This document shows positions 8,434 through 17,784 of a stretch of DNA of 64,000 bases, piece after piece. Every line of letters starts with the position of its first letter. The stretch's first letter is position 1. The DNA comes from Ralstonia sp. 25mfcol4.1 (GTDB lineage: Bacteria > Pseudomonadota > Gammaproteobacteria > Burkholderiales > Burkholderiaceae), in NCBI RefSeq assembly GCF_900104095.1, contig NZ_FNJO01000004.1, forward strand, positions 1 to 64,000. Reading direction: 5' to 3'. A model generated the notes under the pieces. That model had not been told where the DNA came from, ran no database searches, and was given only the letters and a program-made list of their open reading frames with translations. The position numbers and the translations under genes were made by a program.

Positions 8434-10572
8434 TCAGCGCAGCGTGATCACGGCGTCCGCCGCCACCAGCCCATCGGGGCCGACGATGAACGGGTTGATT
8501 TCCAGCGTATCGAGCCGGTCGCCAATCGCGGCTGACGCGCGCGACACGTTGACCAGCACGTCAGCCACCGCATCGAGGTCGATGGCGGGATGGCCACGGT
8601 GCCCGCTGCACAACGCGGCGGCGCGGCTCTGCGCCAGCATCGCGCGAGCGCGCCGGCGCGACAGCGGCGCCAGCCCGAACGCCATCTGCCGGAAGATCTC
8701 CACGGCCGTGCCGCCGATGCCGGCCAGCGCCACCAGGCCGAATACCGGGTCGCGCCGCACGCCCACCATGATCTCGCCCCAGCCGCGCGCCATGCCCGCG
8801 ACGATGGCGCCCTCGAAGGGCACCGCGTTGCCCCCGGCATCGCGTGCCTGCGCTGCGGCCCGGCGCACCTGCGCGAACGCGGCGCGCACGGCGTCGGCAT
8901 CGCGCAGGTTCAGCACCACGCCGCCGATATCGCTCTTGTGCAGGATATGGCGCGAGCAGATCTTGACGGCCACCGGGTAGCCGATCGATTCGGCAAGGTC
9001 CACCGCCGCTTCGGCATGCTGGGCCACGCCGTGCGGCACCACCGGCACGCCGGCAGCAGCCAGCAATGCCATCGCCTCGGCTTCCGACAGCGCGGTGGCG
9101 TCGGGCGGCAGGGCTGGTGGATGAACAGGCGCGATGTCGTCGCCGCCCGCCGCGTCTTTGGCCGCTTCCATCGCGGCCGCCTTCGCCAGCGCGGCCACGG
9201 CTTCCATCGTGTGCGCGGGCTCGCGGAACACCAGACAGCCCCGCGCTTCAAGCCAGGCGCGCCTGTCGTCGTCCATCACGCCCGAGATCAGCAACGGCGC
9301 GGCGTGGCGATCGCCTTCCAGCGCGGACACGGTGTCCTGGAGCACGGGCCAGAGGCGCGGCGCATTGACGCCGCCGGCCAGAAATGCCGCCACAGCACCG
9401 TACTGGCCGCAGCGCGCCACGTTGGCCAGCGCATCGACGAATACCTGCGGCTGCGCCACCACCTGGCCCGTGACGTCGATGGGATTGGCGGTACTGGCAA
9501 ACGGGATGGCCGTGCGCAGCGCCTGGGCCGCGGCATCCGGCATCGGCGGCAACGGCAGGCCCAGCGTCTCGGCGCTGTCGGCCATCATGATGCCCACCCC
9601 GCCCGATACCGTGACGATGGCCACGGGCGCCACCGCATCGGCGGCCAGGCCGGTCGGCGATTGCCAATGCGCCGGTCGCCGGCCACGCGCCAGCGTATAG
9701 CCGAGCCGGAAGAATGCTTCGAGCGTATGCGCGCGATGCACGCCGTATTCGTCGAAGACCGCCTGGTACACGGCGTCCTCGCCAGCCAGACTGGCCGTAT
9801 GCGATTGCGCGGCGCTGGCGCCCGCCGCCGTGGTGCCCACCTTGGCGATCACCACGGGCTTGCCGGCGGCGCGGGCGGCGGCGAGCGCGCGGCGCAAGCG
9901 CATGCCGTCGCGCGCGCCCTCGACATAGGCCAGGATCACTTGCGTCTGCGGATCGTTGGCCAGCCATTCGATCACGTCAGCCACCTGCAGCCCGGCCTCG
10001 TTGCCCGTGGTCACCCAATGGCTCAGGCCCAGCCCCGCTTCGCGCGCCAGCGCAAACGCGTATGCGCCAAATGCGCCGCTCTGGCTGACCAGCCCCACGT
10101 GGCCCACCGGCGGCACGCCGCTGAGCGGAATCGGCGAGAACGTGGCGAACATGCGATCGCGCAAATTCATCGCACCCAAGCAGTTGGGACCGAGCAATTG
10201 CACGCCATGCGCGTGGGCCTGCGCGGCCAGTGCGTGCTGCAGGGCATCCCCGCCGCTGACTTCGGCAAAGCCGGACGTGAACACCACGGCCGCCCGCGTG
10301 CCGGCCTGGCCCAGTTGCGCCATCACGTCGGGCGCGGCGGGTGCCGGCACGGCCACGATGGCCAGATCGACGGGCTCGCCGATGTCGGCCACGGTCGCAT
10401 AGGCGCGCAGCCCCTGCACGGTATCGGCGCCGGGGTTGACCGGAAACACGCGGCCGCCGTAGCCAAGTTCGCCAAGCAGGCGAATCGGCACGCCACCCAC
10501 CTTCTCGGGCTGCGTCGATGCACCGACCACCGCGATCGATCGCGGGCACAACAAGGGCTGCAGGTCCAGCAT
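8434..10572 (-). CDS. ADP-forming acyl-CoA synthetase (acetate-CoA ligase family)
   Basis: A 712-residue fused alpha-beta acyl-CoA synthetase (NDP-forming) that makes an acyl-CoA from an acid, CoA and ATP through a phosphohistidine. Residues about 1-130 are the CoA-binding Rossmann domain (RSIAVVGASTQPEKVGG). The central ligase-CoA domains contain the phospho-histidine motif QSHTASLAGED. The C-terminal part from about residue 490 is an ATP-grasp domain (LLAAAGVPVVPHG, GYPVAVKICSRHILHKSDIGGV). Length and order match GNAT-less members such as feruloyl-CoA or acetyl-CoA ligases of this class. It is the first enzyme gene after IclR and probably activates the acid imported through the linked Bug proteins. 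Substrate not predictable. Confidence 0.92.
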   Translation of the reverse strand: MLDLQPLLCPRSIAVVGASTQPEKVGGVPIRLLGELGYGGRVFPVNPGADTVQGLRAYATVADIGEPVDLAIVAVPAPAAPDVMAQLGQAGTRAAVVFTSGFAEVSGGDALQHALAAQAHAHGVQLLGPNCLGAMNLRDRMFATFSPIPLSGVPPVGHVGLVSQSGAFGAYAFALAREAGLGLSHWVTTGNEAGLQVADVIEWLANDPQTQVILAYVEGARDGMRLRRALAAARAAGKPVVIAKVGTTAAGASAAQSHTASLAGEDAVYQAVFDEYGVHRAHTLEAFFRLGYTLARGRRPAHWQSPTGLAADAVAPVAIVTVSGGVGIMMADSAETLGLPLPPMPDAAAQALRTAIPFASTANPIDVTGQVVAQPQVFVDALANVARCGQYGAVAAFLAGGVNAPRLWPVLQDTVSALEGDRHAAPLLISGVMDDDRRAWLEARGCLVFREPAHTMEAVAALAKAAAMEAAKDAAGGDDIAPVHPPALPPDATALSEAEAMALLAAAGVPVVPHGVAQHAEAAVDLAESIGYPVAVKICSRHILHKSDIGGVVLNLRDADAVRAAFAQVRRAAAQARDAGGNAVPFEGAIVAGMARGWGEIMVGVRRDPVFGLVALAGIGGTAVEIFRQMAFGLAPLSRRRARAMLAQSRAAALCSGHRGHPAIDLDAVADVLVNVSRASAAIGDRLDTLEINPFIVGPDGLVAADAVITLR

Positions 10573-10648
10573 GGTGTCTCCGTTGATGACACCGCGGTAC
10601 GCGCCACGGCGTTCTGTCGTGCGGGCGATCCGGGCCCGCGTCCGGCGG

Positions 10649-11461
10649 CTAGCGTCCCACGCCAGCCATGTTCTCGATGGCGCGCACCATCTCGCGCAGC
10701 AGCGGCGCCACGCGCTTTTCCATCATGCCGCGCCTGACGCGCAGACCCGGCAGCGCGCAGTTGAACAGCAGCGGCCGGTTCAGATACGTAATGCGCGAAT
10801 ACACGCCCACGCCATGGATGTCCTCGCCGGCGTCGCCTTCATTGAGCGTGAAGCCGCGCTTGGGGTAGTGCGCCACGTTGTGGCAGACGGTCTCGTAGCA
10901 GACGCCGAATTCCTGCGGCCGCTCGGTGCGCGCCAGCATCATCAGCTTCTCGAACTCGCCCTTCGACAGCGTGCAGAGGAAAGCCCGCCCCATCGCCGTG
11001 GTCAGCACCGAACGTACCGCGCCCACGGCCGGCCGCGCCGACGTGCCCTCCAGGTGCGTGCACGACTCCAGGTACGTCACGTCCAGCCGGTGCGCCACGC
11101 CCATCGACACGGCGCCCTCCACCTGGTTGGCCAGCGCCTGCATCAGCGGCCGCGCCAGGTGGCGCACCTGCAGGCCGGCCAGGTAGGGATACCCAAGTGC
11201 CAGCACCTGCGCACCCACGAAATACTTGTCGAGCTTGGGATCCCAATCCAGATAGCCCAGTTCGAACAGCGTTCGGCAGATGCGCGACACCGTGGCGCGT
11301 GGCAGTTGCAGCCGCTGCGACAGCTCGCCATTGCCCAGCGGGCGCGGATCGTCGATGAAGCAGCGCAGCAGCGCAAACCCCTTGGCCAGCAGCCCGCCGA
11401 ACGAAGGGTCTTCGCGACGGCGTTCGGCAATGAATTGTTCGACCGGGGTGTTCATGGGCAT
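10649..11461 (-). CDS. IclR-family transcriptional regulator
   Basis: A 270-residue IclR regulator. The N-terminal winged helix (about residues 25-85: KGFALLRCFIDDPRPLGNGELSQRL, PRATVSRICRTL) is followed by the effector domain with typical motifs (YLESCTHLEG, LTTAMGRAFLCTL, GEDIHGVGVYSRI). The start at 11461 is supported by an AGGAG six bases upstream; an in-frame ATG two codons later (11455) is an alternative. It heads the leftward acyl-CoA synthetase/Bug/DUF1254 cluster, which it probably controls together with its own promoter. Its closest functional analogues control aromatic and organic acid catabolism, but the effector here is unknown. Confidence 0.92.
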   Translation of the reverse strand: MPMNTPVEQFIAERRREDPSFGGLLAKGFALLRCFIDDPRPLGNGELSQRLQLPRATVSRICRTLFELGYLDWDPKLDKYFVGAQVLALGYPYLAGLQVRHLARPLMQALANQVEGAVSMGVAHRLDVTYLESCTHLEGTSARPAVGAVRSVLTTAMGRAFLCTLSKGEFEKLMMLARTERPQEFGVCYETVCHNVAHYPKRGFTLNEGDAGEDIHGVGVYSRITYLNRPLLFNCALPGLRVRRGMMEKRVAPLLREMVRAIENMAGVGR

Positions 11462-11502
11462 GTCGTCTCCTGGATTCCAGTGTGGGCGTCGATCCGGCAT
11501 CG

Positions 11503-11508
11503 TGTCAA
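11503..11508 (-). promoter_or_regulatory. -35 of iclR promoter
   Basis: A consensus TTGACA on the minus strand lies about 42 bp upstream of the IclR start codon. The matching -10 (CACACT-like, 18 nt on) is poor, as is common for regulated promoters. Confidence 0.4.
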
Positions 11509-11513
11509 AAAGC

Positions 11514-11538
11514 GGAACAAATTTCCACATATTGGAAA
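11514..11538. promoter_or_regulatory. Nested palindromes, predicted IclR operator
   Basis: Two overlapping inverted repeats sit between the divergent iclR and tetR genes: GGAA-N5-TTCC (11514-11526) and TTTCCA-N5-TGGAAA (11522-11538). Their half-sites match the TGGAAA/TTTCCA pattern of known IclR operators. They lie just upstream of the iclR -35, a place suited to autoregulation and control of either direction. Confidence 0.55.
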
Positions 11539-11558
11539 CCCGGAGCGTAAACCCTGAC

Positions 11559-11564
11559 TTGACG
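11559..11564 (+). promoter_or_regulatory. -35 of tetR promoter
   Basis: TTGACG lies 62 bp before the ATG at 11626. A recognisable -10 at the right distance is weak (GTAAGG), so this promoter call is tentative. Confidence 0.3.
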
Positions 11565-11625
11565 GTGCGCGCGGACGAATCGTAAGGTGCAAAACCGAAT
11601 CCGAATTCGCATACGGAAAATCGTC

Positions 11626-12309
11626 ATGCAAGCTGCCTCCACAGGTAACGAAACCGCCACTTCCGCATCGGCCTTTCCCCGGGTCGATACGTCGTCGATC
11701 CTGCAGCCGCCGCGCCAGCGCCGGGCGCGGGAGACCGAGCAGGCCCTGCTGACGGCGGGACGCCAGTTGTTGGCCGACCGCGATTTCGCGGCCGTGTCGG
11801 TCGCGCAGATCGCAGCCGCCTGTCAGGTGTCGGTGGGTGCGTTCTACGGCCGGTTCCGCGACAAGATGGCGTTCTTCGATGCGCTGCGCGCGTCGGTGAT
11901 GGAGGAATCCGATGCGTCGGTTGCGCGCTACATGGCCGAGCATCGCTGGCAGGAAGCGCCGGCGGCCCAGATCCTCGACAAGACCATGCGCTTCATGGTG
12001 AACGGCTGCCGCAATAACCGTGGCGTGATTCGCGCATCGCTCAAGCACGCCACCACGCATCCCGAGCAGTGGCTGCCGCACCAGAAGAACGGACAGGCGC
12101 TGATCGACCGGCTCGTGATCCTGCTGGTGCCGCGCCTGTCCGGCCCGGCCGACGAAGCCGAGCTGCGCGTGCGGTTTGCGATGCAGATGGTGTTCGGGAT
12201 GCTCGTCAATGCCGTGCTGAACAATCCGGGGCCGCTGCAACTCGATGACGAGCGCCTGCCCGGCGAAATGGCACGCATGGTTGGCCGCTACCTGGGCATC
12301 GAAGCCTGA
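11626..12309 (+). CDS. TetR-family regulator
   Basis: A 227-residue TetR/AcrR protein. The HTH is at about residues 30-75 (LLADRDFAAVSVAQIAAACQVSVGAFYGRFRDKMAFFDAL) and the C-terminal half is the helical ligand domain. The start could also be GTG at 11587, giving 240 residues with a repetitive Arg/Ile head that looks untranslated; the ATG at 11626 is preferred. It is divergent from iclR and 118 bp upstream of a Bug gene it may regulate. The stretch just before the ATG contains a CGAATTCG palindrome (around 11600-11610) that could be an operator. Ligand unknown. Confidence 0.88.
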   Translation: MQAASTGNETATSASAFPRVDTSSILQPPRQRRARETEQALLTAGRQLLADRDFAAVSVAQIAAACQVSVGAFYGRFRDKMAFFDALRASVMEESDASVARYMAEHRWQEAPAAQILDKTMRFMVNGCRNNRGVIRASLKHATTHPEQWLPHQKNGQALIDRLVILLVPRLSGPADEAELRVRFAMQMVFGMLVNAVLNNPGPLQLDDERLPGEMARMVGRYLGIEA

Positions 12310-12427
12310 CGGGCAGGGCCGCCTCCCACTCGCTTTCCCTCGCTTCATCCGTCCAACCGCCCGCATCAGCCGCAACCATAGCGGCATGTCTGGGAAGCAG
12401 ACCGGGCACAAAAAGAGGAGACACACC

Positions 12428-13426
12428 ATGAAGCAAACCAAGCTGCCGCGCCGGCGGTGGGCGGCACGCGTGACTTGCGCGGCGATGTCGCTGCTGCCGC
12501 TGGCCGCGCTTGCGCAGGGCGACTATCCGACCAAGCCGATCCGCCTGGTGGTGCCCTACCCGGCCGGCGGACTGACCGACACGCTGGCGCGCCAGGTGGC
12601 CGACGGGCTGTCCAAACGGCTCGGCCAGCCGGTGGTGGTGGAAAACAAGAGCGGCGCGGGCGGCATTATCGGCACCGATTTCGTCGCCAAGTCGGCGCCC
12701 GACGGCTATACGCTGCTGATGACGATTCCGGGGCCGATCACCGCCAACCTGGCGCTCTACAAGAAGCTGCCCTACGACCCGCGCACCGACCTGCGCCCCG
12801 TCTCGGACGTGGCGATGGCCCGCACGGTGCTGGCCGTCAACAGCGGCGTGCCGGTCAAGACCGTCAACGAGCTGATCACCTACGCCAAGAAAGAACCGGG
12901 CAAGCTGCGCATGGGATCGTGGGGGCCGGGCACGCAGCCGCACACCATCCAGGCCTACATGGACAAGACCTACGGCGTCGACATCCTGCATGTGCCGTAT
13001 CGCGGCGAAGGGCCGATGGTGACCGACCTGCTGGCCGGCCAGGTCAACGTGACGATCGGTTCGGTCACCACGCTGCGCCAGCACATCGCCACCGGCAAGC
13101 TGCGGCCGTTGGCCGTGGCCGGCACCACGCGCGCCAGGGCGTTGCCCGATGTACCGACGTTCGCCGAGGCCGGCTATGGCGATGCGGCCTACAAGATCGT
13201 CGGCCCGACAACGCTGCTGACACCGGCGAAGACTCCTGACGCCATCGTCGAGCGGCTGGGCCGCGAAGTGGCGTCGCTGGTCAGGACGCCCGAGATGCAG
13301 GCAAAGATCGACGAAATGGGCGCCGAGCCGATCGGCAACACGCCGGGTGAGGCCGAGCGCGCCTACAAGGCGTATCTGCCGGTGGTGCTGAAGCTCACCG
13401 CCGATACCGGCGTGACGCTCGACTGA
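12428..13426 (+). CDS. Bug-family (TctC) solute-binding protein 4
   Basis: A 332-residue Bug receptor with a Sec signal peptide after a basic start (KQTKLPRRRW; cleavage near ALAQG). Motifs are YPTKPIRLVVPYPAGGLTDTLAR, APDGYTLLMTIPGP, ILHVPYRGEGPMVTDLLAGQ and ALPDVPTFAEAG. GAGGAG lies 7 nt before the ATG at 12428. It follows the TetR gene on the same strand, so it is a likely TetR target and perhaps a second receptor for the divergent catabolic cluster. No membrane components are present. Confidence 0.93.
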   Translation: MKQTKLPRRRWAARVTCAAMSLLPLAALAQGDYPTKPIRLVVPYPAGGLTDTLARQVADGLSKRLGQPVVVENKSGAGGIIGTDFVAKSAPDGYTLLMTIPGPITANLALYKKLPYDPRTDLRPVSDVAMARTVLAVNSGVPVKTVNELITYAKKEPGKLRMGSWGPGTQPHTIQAYMDKTYGVDILHVPYRGEGPMVTDLLAGQVNVTIGSVTTLRQHIATGKLRPLAVAGTTRARALPDVPTFAEAGYGDAAYKIVGPTTLLTPAKTPDAIVERLGREVASLVRTPEMQAKIDEMGAEPIGNTPGEAERAYKAYLPVVLKLTADTGVTLD

Positions 13427-13581
13427 CTTCGCGACCTTCGCCAGCCGCGTGCCGCCGTGTGCCGCCGTGTGCGCGGCATGCAGCGAAACCATGGCCGTCA
13501 TGAATTCCTGCGGGTCTTGCTGGGCCCGCAGGCATCGCCCGACTAGAATCGCGCCATATCCTCTCTGCAGATGCCCACATC

Positions 13582-14256
13582 ATGGCCACGCTCTTCCTGG
13601 TCCGTCACGGCCAAGCCTCGTTTGGCGCCGCCAACTACGATTGCCTGTCTGACGTCGGACGCCAGCAGGCCCGCTGGCTTGGCGAGTATTTCAAGGGGCG
13701 GGATATCACGTTCAAGCGCGTGGTGGCCGGATCGCTGGTGCGCCAGCAGGACACCGCCGCCGAAGTCCTGAGCGGCATGGGCGCCGCAGGGACGGCCGTG
13801 GATACGCACACGGGCCTGAACGAATACGACGGCGAATCGCTCTACCGCAGCTTCACCAATGGCGCCGATCACCGGGCCCACCAGAACGGCGACTACCAGG
13901 ATTACTGGCGCACGTTCCGCGCGGCATTCGCGGCGTGGACGCAGGACAAGCTGACCGGCATGCCCGAAAGCTGGGAAGCGTTCGGGGCGCGCATGCAGGC
14001 CGCGCTGTCGACGGCCACAGAAGGCGCGGCACGCGAGGATGCGCTACTGGTGGTCAGCTCCGGCGGCGCCATTGGCCGGGCCATCGCCGACCTGCTCGGT
14101 GCGCCCACGCAGACTGCCATCGAGCTGAACCTGCAGTTCCGCAACACCGGCTTCTGCGAACTGATCGTCGGGCGCGGCACGCAGCGCCTGCTGAGCTTCA
14201 ACAACGTGCCGCATCTGGAACATCCCGAGCGGCGCCGCGCCATCACGTTCGCCTGA
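13582..14256 (+). CDS. Histidine phosphatase family protein (phosphoglycerate mutase-like)
   Basis: A 224-residue member of the histidine phosphatase superfamily. The catalytic LVRHGQASFG motif (His at about residue 9, phospho-histidine acceptor) is at the N-terminus, and a second-half motif lies around VVSSGGAIGRAIADLLG. Substrate cannot be told from the sequence; the family covers sugar phosphates, nucleotides and phospho-proteins. A TAGAAT -10-like element is at 13544-13549. It stands alone, convergent with a lysE-type gene that ends 11 bp downstream. Confidence 0.88.
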   Translation: MATLFLVRHGQASFGAANYDCLSDVGRQQARWLGEYFKGRDITFKRVVAGSLVRQQDTAAEVLSGMGAAGTAVDTHTGLNEYDGESLYRSFTNGADHRAHQNGDYQDYWRTFRAAFAAWTQDKLTGMPESWEAFGARMQAALSTATEGAAREDALLVVSSGGAIGRAIADLLGAPTQTAIELNLQFRNTGFCELIVGRGTQRLLSFNNVPHLEHPERRRAITFA

Positions 14257-14267
14257 CCGGCTCCGCG

Positions 14268-14894
14268 TCAGCGCTGCGACAGCGCCAGCTTGCCAGCCAA
14301 CGCCAGGAATACCGTTCCCGCAAACCAGTTCACGGCGCGCTGCACACGCGCCGAACGCATCAGCACGCGACCGAACAGGCCCGAGAACCATGCGATGGAT
14401 CCAAACACCAGCAGCGTGGCCACGATGAAGGCGAAGCCCAGCACCATGATCTGCAGGGCCACGTGACCCTGTTTCGCGTCGACGAACTGCGGCAGGAACG
14501 CCAGGAAGAAGATCACCACCTTGGGATTGGTCAGGTTCATGACGACGCCGCGCAGATACATGTTCTTGACCGGCCGCGCGGCGGCCTCATCCTTGCCGAT
14601 GTTGCCCACCGGCGCACGAAACGCCTGCCACGCCAGATAGACCAGATAGAGCGCGCCGACGATCTTCAGCACGGTGAACGCCACCACCGACGCCGCCAGC
14701 AGCGCGGCCAGGCCCACGGCCACCACGGCCGTATGCACCAGCAACCCCGTACACAGCCCCAGCACCACGGTCAGCCCGGCGCGCGTGCCGTGCATCGCCG
14801 ATTGCAACAGAACGAAGATATTGTCGGGGCCCGGCGCCAGGCTCAGCAGCACGGCGATCCCCAGGAAAGGCAGCAGCGTTTCTAACGGTGGCAT
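14268..14894 (-). CDS. LysE/RhtB-family exporter
   Basis: A 208-residue inner-membrane translocator of the LysE superfamily that exports amino acids or related metabolites by proton antiport. The family motif SLAPGPDNIFVLLQSAMHG is at about residues 17-35, followed by GLCTGLLVHTAVVAVGLAALL and the MNLTNPKVVIFFLAFLPQFV signature. Six hydrophobic segments can be followed. The start is MPPLETLL at 14894; upstream extension is unlikely. It is divergent from the secreted hydrolase gene. Substrate unknown. Confidence 0.9.
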   Translation of the reverse strand: MPPLETLLPFLGIAVLLSLAPGPDNIFVLLQSAMHGTRAGLTVVLGLCTGLLVHTAVVAVGLAALLAASVVAFTVLKIVGALYLVYLAWQAFRAPVGNIGKDEAAARPVKNMYLRGVVMNLTNPKVVIFFLAFLPQFVDAKQGHVALQIMVLGFAFIVATLLVFGSIAWFSGLFGRVLMRSARVQRAVNWFAGTVFLALAGKLALSQR

Positions 14895-15086
14895 GCGGGC
14901 GCTCCGGCGAAATGTGAGACGCCATGGTAGCCCATGGCCGCGCGCGCAGGCGAGGCCCGCCTTTCGACAAGATCGATCAATCCATTCAAACAATCAATTT
15001 ATCAGCACAATGCCATCGGCCTATATTCGAGTCGCCTCCCGCGCATGACGGGACGGCCATTCGAAAACAAAGACGAGGAGACATCG

Positions 15087-17252
15087 ATGGATGCACGTGC
15101 ACATGGGCGGCACGCGGCGGCGCTCGCCCTTGCGGCAACGGTAACGCTGCTGGCGGGCTGCGGCGGCAGCGACGACAGTGGCAATGGTGGCAGCAGTGCC
15201 GGCAGCGGCAACAGTACGCCGGCCGCCCGCACGCCAGCCGTGACGCTGAAGATCACCGGCACGCAGGATTTCGCCGGCACCTACGGCAGCGTGGGCCAGT
15301 ACGAGCAGGTCACCGGCACCGTCAGCGGCGAAGTCGATCCGAAGGACCCGAAGAACGCGGTCATCCAGGACTTGGCGCTGGCACCGGTCAACGCCAACGG
15401 GATGGTTGAGTATTCGGCTGACTTCGTCATGCTCAAGCCGAAGGACATGAGCAAGGCCAGCGGCGTGCTGCGTTACGACGCACCGAACCGCGGCAACATC
15501 CTGACGATGCCCAACCCGGCCGCCTCGCCTGGCGATGCGGTGTATCTGGAACGCGGCTACGTGCTGCTCTATTCGGCCTGGCAGGGCGACGTGCCAAAGT
15601 CCACCGCGGCCCGCCTGACCGTGACGGTGCCCGTGGCGAAGAATGCCGACGGCACATCGATCACCGGCACCTATCGCTCGGAACTGGTTCCCACCGCGGC
15701 CACGCCAATGATGTCGCTGCCCGGCGGCGTGTTCAACGGCACGATGCTGCCCTACGCGCCTGCCAGCCTTGACAACACACAGCCAGGCTATTCGCTGACG
15801 CGGCGCATCAACGAGACCGATCCCCGCGTGGCCATCCCGGCCAGCGACTGGAAATTCGCCAGATGCGACGCCGGCAACCCGTTCCCGGGCACCGCCGACC
15901 CGGCCAACGTCTGCCTGCGCGGCGGCTTCGATCCGCAATACCTGTACGAGCTGGTCTACGTGGCCAAGGACCCCAAGGTCATGGGCGTGGGCCTGGCCGC
16001 GCTGCGCGATACGGTCAGCTTCTTCCGCAACAAGACCGTCGATAGCGCCGGCACGCCGAATCCGCTGGCCGGCCGCATCCGGTACGCCATCGGGCAAGGC
16101 ACGTCGCAGTCGGGCAATGCCATGAAGACGTTCCTGCATCTGGGATTCAACCAGGCGCTGGACGGCTCGAAGGTGTTCGACGGCATCTACGCCCATGTGG
16201 CCGCGCGGCAGACCAATATCAACACGCGCTTCGCGGTGCCCGGTGGTGGCGGTGGCCTGCGCACGGACCACACGGCGTTCGGCCAGACCGCGCCGCGCGG
16301 GCTCGATGCGAACTATGTGGACGACCTCTCCGGCAAGACCGGCGGCGTGATGGCGCGATGCTCGGCCAGCAGCACCTGCCCGAAGTTCTTCCTCGGCTTG
16401 TCGGGCACCGAGTTCTGGCAACTGCAGGGCTCGCCGGTGCTGACCGATGCCAACGGCTTCCGTGACCTGAAGCAACCCGACAACGTCCGCATCTATTACT
16501 ACACGGGCACCCAGCACGGCGGTGCGGGTGGCGCCAGCAGCATCGCGTTCGCCCCCACGCGCAATGTCTATCCGGCCGGCACGGTGATCCACCACAACGA
16601 CACGTTCCGCGCGCTGTTCATCGACCTGGAGGACTGGGTGGTCAAGGGCACGACGCCGCCCGCAAGCCAGGTGCCGGCACTGGCAGACGGCACGCTGGTG
16701 CGTCCCGCCAGCCTGACGCTGCCGGCAATGAAGGGCACCAGCTGGCCGGTGTCTGGCGTAGCGACGGCGATTCCCGACTTCCAGTACCTGGCACGCTACA
16801 ACGGCTATCCGTTGCTGGACTTCGGCCCGCAGTACCGGCGCGAGGATGAATCGGGCATCGCCACGATCCTGCCGCCCGCCTACCTGAACCGCGACTACGC
16901 CATCCTGGTGCCGCAGACCGACCCGTCCACCGGCATTCCGCGTGCAGGCATCCATAGCGTGGAAGCCCGCGCACCGATCGGCACCAGCCTGGAGTTCAAC
17001 TACGTGGCCACGGCGGGCATTGTCGACCTGTCCAACCTGACCGGCTCGTTCATTCCGTTCCACAAGACCGAAGCGGCACGCATCGCCGCCGGCGATGGTC
17101 GCCCGTCGCTGGAGTCGCTCTACACCAACCAGGCTGGCTATGTGGCGGCGGTGACCGCTGCGGCCAACGATCTGGTGGGCCAACGCTTCCTGCTGCAACG
17201 CGATGCCGACGCGATCATCGCCCGCGCGGTGGCGAACCCGGTGCTCCCGTAA
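15087..17252 (+). CDS. Secreted alpha/beta hydrolase-domain lipoprotein
   Basis: A 721-residue exported protein with a lipobox (LLAGC) followed by a Gly/Ser-rich linker. The remainder matches the 'alpha/beta hydrolase domain' family (Abhydrolase_10 type). The nucleophile elbow is GQGTSQSGNAMKTFL, followed by FDGIYAHVAARQTNINTRF, with a candidate His in TGTQHGGAG. Members are predicted esterases or lipases; substrates are mostly unknown. GAGGAG lies six bases before the ATG at 15087. The protein is long for the family because of an added N-terminal beta-rich region (about residues 50-230). It is divergent from lysE and stands alone. Confidence 0.85.
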   Translation: MDARAHGRHAAALALAATVTLLAGCGGSDDSGNGGSSAGSGNSTPAARTPAVTLKITGTQDFAGTYGSVGQYEQVTGTVSGEVDPKDPKNAVIQDLALAPVNANGMVEYSADFVMLKPKDMSKASGVLRYDAPNRGNILTMPNPAASPGDAVYLERGYVLLYSAWQGDVPKSTAARLTVTVPVAKNADGTSITGTYRSELVPTAATPMMSLPGGVFNGTMLPYAPASLDNTQPGYSLTRRINETDPRVAIPASDWKFARCDAGNPFPGTADPANVCLRGGFDPQYLYELVYVAKDPKVMGVGLAALRDTVSFFRNKTVDSAGTPNPLAGRIRYAIGQGTSQSGNAMKTFLHLGFNQALDGSKVFDGIYAHVAARQTNINTRFAVPGGGGGLRTDHTAFGQTAPRGLDANYVDDLSGKTGGVMARCSASSTCPKFFLGLSGTEFWQLQGSPVLTDANGFRDLKQPDNVRIYYYTGTQHGGAGGASSIAFAPTRNVYPAGTVIHHNDTFRALFIDLEDWVVKGTTPPASQVPALADGTLVRPASLTLPAMKGTSWPVSGVATAIPDFQYLARYNGYPLLDFGPQYRREDESGIATILPPAYLNRDYAILVPQTDPSTGIPRAGIHSVEARAPIGTSLEFNYVATAGIVDLSNLTGSFIPFHKTEAARIAAGDGRPSLESLYTNQAGYVAAVTAAANDLVGQRFLLQRDADAIIARAVANPVLP

Positions 17253-17278
17253 GGCGCCTCGGGCGGGGGTGGCAGTGG

Positions 17279-17560
17279 CTACATCAGGCGCGCGATCGCC
17301 TCCGCCCGGATCGACTCGGCCTTGGCCTTCAGGCGCAGCGCCACGTCGGCGCCGCGCTCGTTGGCCACGCGCTCGATAAAGGCGGAACGCAGCACGTCGT
17401 TCAGCGTGGCGACGTGCGACGCTTCGCAGAACATCTTCCATGCCATCGGCTGACCGCTGTATTCGTCGCGGCGGCTCAGCATGGCGGCGTCGATGGCGGC
17501 GACGATGGCGGCATCGCGCACGATCACGGCATTGGGGTGGGCGGCAACGGTCTGGAACAT
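17279..17560 (-). CDS. Hypothetical protein, 93 residues
   Basis: A small Ala/Arg-rich, predominantly helical protein (QPMAWKMFCEASHVATLNDV; C-terminus AKAESIRAEAIARLM). It has no signal peptide, membrane segment or motif I recognise. The ATG at 17560 has GGAG six bases upstream. The coding frame has normal third-position GC bias. It is convergent with the hydrolase gene, 26 bp away. Function unknown. Confidence 0.6.
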   Translation of the reverse strand: MFQTVAAHPNAVIVRDAAIVAAIDAAMLSRRDEYSGQPMAWKMFCEASHVATLNDVLRSAFIERVANERGADVALRLKAKAESIRAEAIARLM

Positions 17561-17784
17561 GATGGTCTCCCGGTCGGCAAGTCTGGCGCTGCGTTTCAAA
17601 TCGTCTTCTCCGATCAGGATCTGCAAACGACATGCCAATATCGGCCGACCGGCGCGGTCTCCATACGATCGTTTCAATCGACGACCCGCCAGGGCGCGCC
17701 GCATGGCCGTTCCAGGAATCGTTACCCCACTTCAGGCGGGCGCTTGCAGCCCCGCACGACGGCTGCCGGCGGACGTTCCACAAA

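Noticed and set aside
11452-12441. Minus-strand frame over the TetR gene
   Set aside because: Shadow of a TetR protein with a clear HTH.
15021-17783. Open frame of 920 codons on the minus strand over the secreted hydrolase
   Set aside because: Antisense shadow of a gene with clear motifs; no start site signal or family.
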